NCBI GenBank assembly: GCA_029531795.1 | Contig: JAPEIS010000001.1 | Span: 1,488,001-1,552,000, forward strand | Length of the DNA stretch: 64,000 nucleotides | Reading direction: 5' to 3' | From: Sclerotinia nivalis | Lineage: Eukaryota; Ascomycota; Leotiomycetes; Helotiales; Sclerotiniaceae | Shown here: positions 59,558-64,000 of the stretch, in pieces | Numbering within the stretch: the first letter of the stretch is position 1 | Layout of the letters: each line of letters begins with the position of its first letter | Notes under the pieces: generated by a model | Databases searched by the model: none | What the model saw: the letters and a program-made list of their open reading frames with translations, nothing else | What the model was told of the DNA's origin: nothing | Position numbers and translations under genes: made by a program

Positions 59558-62478
59558 TTATTGCGTGTAACCAAGCATTTCCGATAAACCGCTGGTATCC
59601 TTCTTTGATTTCCAAACAGATCTCTTCTGCTCTCTCTTCTTTTTCATTTCCGCCCACGCTTCCTCGTCATCTTCATCATCATTATCTACCCTCTGAACGG
59701 TCTTGATCGTGGTTGAGGCATGCTTGTTGTCCCAACCCCCAAGTGCACCTGGCATGGTCGAGTCTTTTGGCTTGGCTTCAGTAGGGGGGATCTGTGAGAC
59801 TGGTCTATATCGGCCGGGTAATCCAACGTTGCTGCGTTCAGAAGGTGCTATTGACGGAGCATAACCGTTGCCCTGAGCGTGTATTGATGGTGAATATCCT
59901 TGTCCGTGCTGCTGTAACCAAGGCATACCAGAAGGCTCAAGCATGCTCATGGTACGTTGTGCATTTTCTGGTCGGAGATTTGGTCCCGAATTACTAGTTG
60001 TCAACTGCTGACTTGTAGGTCGTTGCAATTCACCAAAGTTTGGCTGAGACATATGGCCCATTTGACCCAATTGACCCAATGGTCCGAGTTGCGGTGCATC
60101 ACTGACCTGTGGAGTGGGTTTTCCATTCTGGTTTGTTGCCATCATTTGCATGAATTGCATTTGCATCTGCATGAATGATTGCATCTGTTCAGTCATACGG
60201 ATCTGAGCTTGGTCACCGGGAGTGAGCATGGGTTGGGGCATTGCACCCATAGGTCCCATCTGGCCCATTCCTAGCGCGCCAGCACCCATGGGCAGCTGTC
60301 CAATCATTGGTGGAGGAACCATGCCAGTAAAGCCGCCAGGAGGCATTTGACCATATCCAGGGTTTGGACTACCCCTTCGCATGGCTCGAGAACGTTCTTC
60401 TGTGGCAATGACACCTACGAGACCTCCTGGAGGGGCACCTCTGTTCGGAATGCTGTGAACGGACCCAGGACCACCATTTCCAAACGCCAATGACTCCCTA
60501 TTAGCTGGGTACACGAGGCCTGCTCCAACATATGGGTCTTGTGGTAGATTGCGAGCAAACACAGGTAAAGGTCCACCGATACCTGGGACACCTTGAGCTG
60601 CTCCTCTAAGATTTGGATTAGATCCCATGCTAGTTAACCTGCTTGTAGGTGGTTTGTTCTTATTGGGGAATCCATGAGCAGCAAGAATGGCCAAAGGAAC
60701 TTCTTCATCCTCCTCCTCTCCATCCTCCGTCGGAACATCGAGTACCAAGTTGGGCGTACTTTGGCTGCTATACATTAAAGGTCGAACTGGTGCTGCTGAA
60801 GGTGTCGATTCTCCGGTAACTTTCATCATCTGTTGCCTGTACACCGACATGTGAGCCTCCTGCTTCCGTCGTTGCTTGGTAGCATTTTTGTTCTTCTCTG
60901 CTTCGTCCTCATCATCCTCATAATTTTCCTCATCTTCCTCCTCGGCTTCTTCATCTTTCAGACGCCCGCCAACGCTTCGCAAACGCTCTTGATCTTGTCT
61001 GTAACGTTCGAATTGTGCCGGTGTCATGACCTTATTTATAGGGGCTTGTTTTGAAGGGGGTGGAGATTCCGACTTTTCTTGGAATTGCTGGGCTAAATCG
61101 GCGGATTCGAAGAGATCTTCATCCTCATCCGGCTCGAGAAGTTGTGTTTTTGCAGTGGCCTTGGCATTGTATGGAGCTTGTGAAGGGAGTACCCAGCTCT
61201 TACGGGCCGGAGGATTACTTGGTGCTTCACCCAGATTCTTGCTCGCATGAACTGAATCACGCAAGAGTGCAGCGTCCTCGTCGACGCTATCAAAATCTAA
61301 TGTAGATTGGCGGCGCATGGAGATAGCACTACTTCTCTTGAGCGAGGAGTCAGGGCGAGGCGCACTTGACCGTGGTCTTGGGATGGCTTGGTTCCCGTCA
61401 GTTTGATGAAGAGGTCCATGTCTTGGAACAGGAGGAGGCTGTTGAGAAGGCGGTCCCATATTACGAGTTACCACTGGAGGCGGACTCGTATTTTTCATAA
61501 GTCCATCATTTGATCCCCATGAATATGGTGGGTCTTCCACTGGTTTACGTTTATCGAGATTAAGGGGTGAAGGTTGGTTGTTTGCACGATTAGCAGAGTA
61601 CGACTTGAATGCTGGCTCAGGTGGTAGTATTTCCTACGTAAGGTTAGTAAAATTGTAGTCATGATCAAGATTGGGGCTCGACTTACAGTGCTTCTAGTAA
61701 ACCCTCTGACACCAGGGGAATCTAAAACAGCACTTCTACGGTGCGCCATTCCGGCAAACATGTCTCCAAAGTCGTCTCCCATTGTGAGATCTAAATCTCT
61801 ATCTCCAAGTTTGGGTGGTGTAGCAGTGCTTGCGTAGCTGGATGCAGTCACAGCGCGGGTACGAATCGAAGTGCTATCGTCTCGGATGGTCGGTGAAGGT
61901 GGTAATTCGTCTGATGCTTTTGATGGAGACGCAGTGGCTTTGTTTCTACCCCATGAAAGAGATCTTCCAGCATTCTTTAGAGAAAAACCTGAGGAAGTTT
62001 TTGGTAGCGGTGGAAGGGAACCGTCGCCGTGATGTCTATCATGAGATGCTCGCCATTCTTCGTGGCCAGGTGTGTCCATCGATGAAGGAGCTGTAGATGC
62101 TGCACTCAAGCGGGAGGAATTATCTGTGGTTGATGCGGTGTTCGTATTTGATGCTCCACTGCCACTTGAACTTTATCAGCTTATGCCAAGGGTACCCCCT
62201 AGTTATAAATCCCCTGAATCTCCTAGGTGGATTCTCAGTACTAACCGATTAACAGTATTAACTTTCATGCCCTCAAAAAGATTGTCCTCCTTATGTGAAT
62301 CCGCTGTACCACTTCCTCTAGCAAATCTCGCTCCACCGTCGAAAGATGGACCAGACTTATGCCCTCCGACTTGGGGACGCTCAAAGACCTTGAAGGAAGA
62401 TTCGACAGGAGGTTCGGGATTTTCTAAAACATTTGCTGTTGACTTGCGTCGCCCAAAATTTTTCGGAATTAAAGGCAT
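59558..62478 (-). CDS. Large disordered protein, unknown function
   Basis: Exon 1 is 62478-62246, exon 2 62170-61687 and exon 3 61633-59558, giving 930 residues. The start PLIPKNFGRRKSTANVLENP is basic and well placed. The protein is mostly low complexity: Ser/Pro blocks, an acidic stretch (residues about 425-450, EEAEEEDEENYEDDEDEAE), a Pro/Gly/Met-rich core with MQMQMQFMQMM, and a charged tail (EAWAEMKKKREQKRSVWKS) ending GLSEMLGYTQ. The conserved islands seem to be the two ends and a short helix, KVMTPAQFERYRQDQERLRS. No catalytic domain, signal peptide or membrane helix. The composition suits a scaffold, cortical or RNA-associated protein, but I do not recognise the family. Confidence 0.75.
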
Positions 62479-64000
62479 ATAGTTCGCGTTTGGTTACTGG
62501 AAGACGAGATTGCCGGTCTCGAGCTTCTCAGTAGTAAGGATCGAAAAAGGGTATCCAAATATGGGATATGAGGCTTGGTGCCCTTTGTGTGCTTGATCTG
62601 CAAAAGATTGAAGTGCTCGAAGATGAAATTTACCAGTCAATGTCGAAGAAAATCGTTCTGGACGTCGAGATGAATACGAGAGATTTCGTTGAAATGCGTG
62701 CAAGAAAAGATCAGAGAACGGTCTATTGAAATGGGCACAGACGACGTTAGCAAGATCCTTTTGGAACAGTGAAATTCAGGTATCCAGTATTTCAATAGAT
62801 CGATAGTTTATGAGAAGTTCAAGCTGTCGTAGGAAGGAATTGGTGTAGCTTTGGGCAAAAGCAGATGTGGTGTATTCGCCGAGCAAATACTCGGAAGGCA
62901 AGGATGTGGATGTGTGAATGTTTGGTGGCAGAAAGGTGCTGAACATTTAAATACTCAAGGCCAGGCCAAAGATTGGGTATCAAAAAATGGTAGTGAATGA
63001 GTATCGATTCTGATAAACATATTCTGTGGGCGCCAAAGACTTTGAAGTTGGGAAATTGTGTCGGGGAAGTAATTGAGCTGAATTTTCAGTTTGTTGATGG
63101 GCGCAGTTTAAAAATAGAAATTTGAAGCCAAACCAAACTGAAGGGGAGACAATAGAGAGAAATCATATTTTGTAATGTTTACTTACCACAAGAGAGAGAA
63201 AATGAATCCAAAATACAACGATGGACGAAAAAGAGAATGAAGTAAAGAAAAAGCGATGGACTCAATAGACATGCAAATGCAATTCAATGGATTGAAGAAT
63301 TCAATATGAGATTTTGAGGTTAGGTAGAAAGATAGAGAGAGGAGCAAAACAAGAATTCTTCTCAATGAGAGACCATGTTAAGGGTGTACAAAAGTGGAGG
63401 TGGAATGTTTTGAAGGTGAGAAATTCATGGATGGGTTGGATGACTTGAATGGGTTGGATGGGTTGGATGGGCTTGGATAGGTGAATTGATTACTGATTGG
63501 TCATACTAAGAGCTTGCTAAAAGCCTTTTCTACTAGGGACCCAAGGAAGTTTTTATTAGATTGTACAGTGGTTGTGGTGGTTATAGTGGTTATAGCGGTT
63601 ATAGTGGTTATATAGTGTCTATAGCGTCTGCCTTTAAGGTTACTGTAGCCCGTAGCTTACCTATTTTGATGCCTAAAAGGTGGAAGAACACTGTCTTAAC
63701 ACTGTCTTGCTTCATTCAATTGACGTTGTATTTTTCTTGGTACCGTGATGAAAATGTTACTCGATGCGTGAAGATTAATATAGGTAAGTGAATTTGTGGT
63801 AACAAAAAAGAAAACATTTTCTCATCCTCCTTCTTCTCCTATTTCGTAGAAGTTTTTGTTGTTTATATAGTGATTCTAGTATCTATATATAGCTTTACAT
63901 CCTTCAACCCCTTATCATCTAATCATCGCTCATAAAACCAAATGCTTTCTCAACCTCTCCATCACTTCATCACTTCATCACATCATCACATCATCACATC
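62479..64000. other. Upstream region of disordered-protein gene, repeat-bearing
   Basis: 1.5 kb without a supportable gene. Tandem motifs: TGGATGGGTT repeats at about 63430-63480, imperfect GGTTATAGT repeats at about 63570-63615 and a CATCATCACAT-type tract running off the window end (63958-64000). Confidence 0.5.

Noticed and set aside
63958..64000. Possible CRISPR-like or telomeric repeats at the window end
   Set aside because: Simple CATCA-type microsatellite without spacers; eukaryotic context.

Overview
The window reads as nuclear DNA of a filamentous ascomycete. Genes carry short introns of about 47-145 nt with GT...AG borders and CTAAC/CTGAC-type branch sites, lie on both strands without operons, and encode typical Pezizomycotina families (SNG1/DUF3533, DUF1769, DUF3074, DUF7727, cupredoxin serine-rich membrane protein, highly reducing PKS). 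AT-rich intergenic DNA and the general character of the proteins suggest Leotiomycetes, perhaps Sclerotiniaceae; that placement is inference. All spliced models below were built by hand from reading frame, splice sites and protein-family knowledge. Some starts printed by frame translation are TTG or GTG, so I moved those to the first sensible ATG.

Layout. 1-11,000: a 5'-truncated Kelch/BTB protein (Ral2-like), a DUF1769 protein, an F-box protein, GPI mannosyltransferase 1 (minus) and a divergent translin-family TRAX gene. 11,000-18,800: sparse DNA around one SNG1-type membrane protein. 18,800-26,100: a decay zone with the remains of a highly reducing polyketide synthase, a broken AIM9-like phosphotransferase, short shared repeat words and a possible LTR remnant. 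26,100-35,000: a gene-poor stretch with only a small DUF7727 membrane protein plus satellites. 35,000-64,000: a dense housekeeping block with RTC3/SBDS-like, an unrecognised protein, OPA3-like, Polo-like kinase, PHO89-type phosphate permease, calnexin, MDE1 (methionine salvage), a cupredoxin membrane protein, THOC5, ADE8 (purine synthesis), a DUF3074 protein, RIB4 (riboflavin synthesis) and a large disordered protein.

The genes do not form one pathway. Several pairs are divergent and probably share promoters: GPI14/TRAX (311 bp), THOC5/ADE8 (612 bp), DUF3074/RIB4 (431 bp). Others converge: F-box/GPI14, PLK/PHO89, MDE1/cupredoxin, RIB4/disordered protein. I found no CRISPR, rRNA, convincing tRNA or intact mobile element. 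I did not find a clearly new multi-gene system. The best leads are the PKS and AIM9-like relics, the N-terminal extension of the Polo kinase, an exitron-like intron in THOC5, a GTTCGT splice donor used in three genes, and good transcription-factor sites in front of PHO89 and RTC3.
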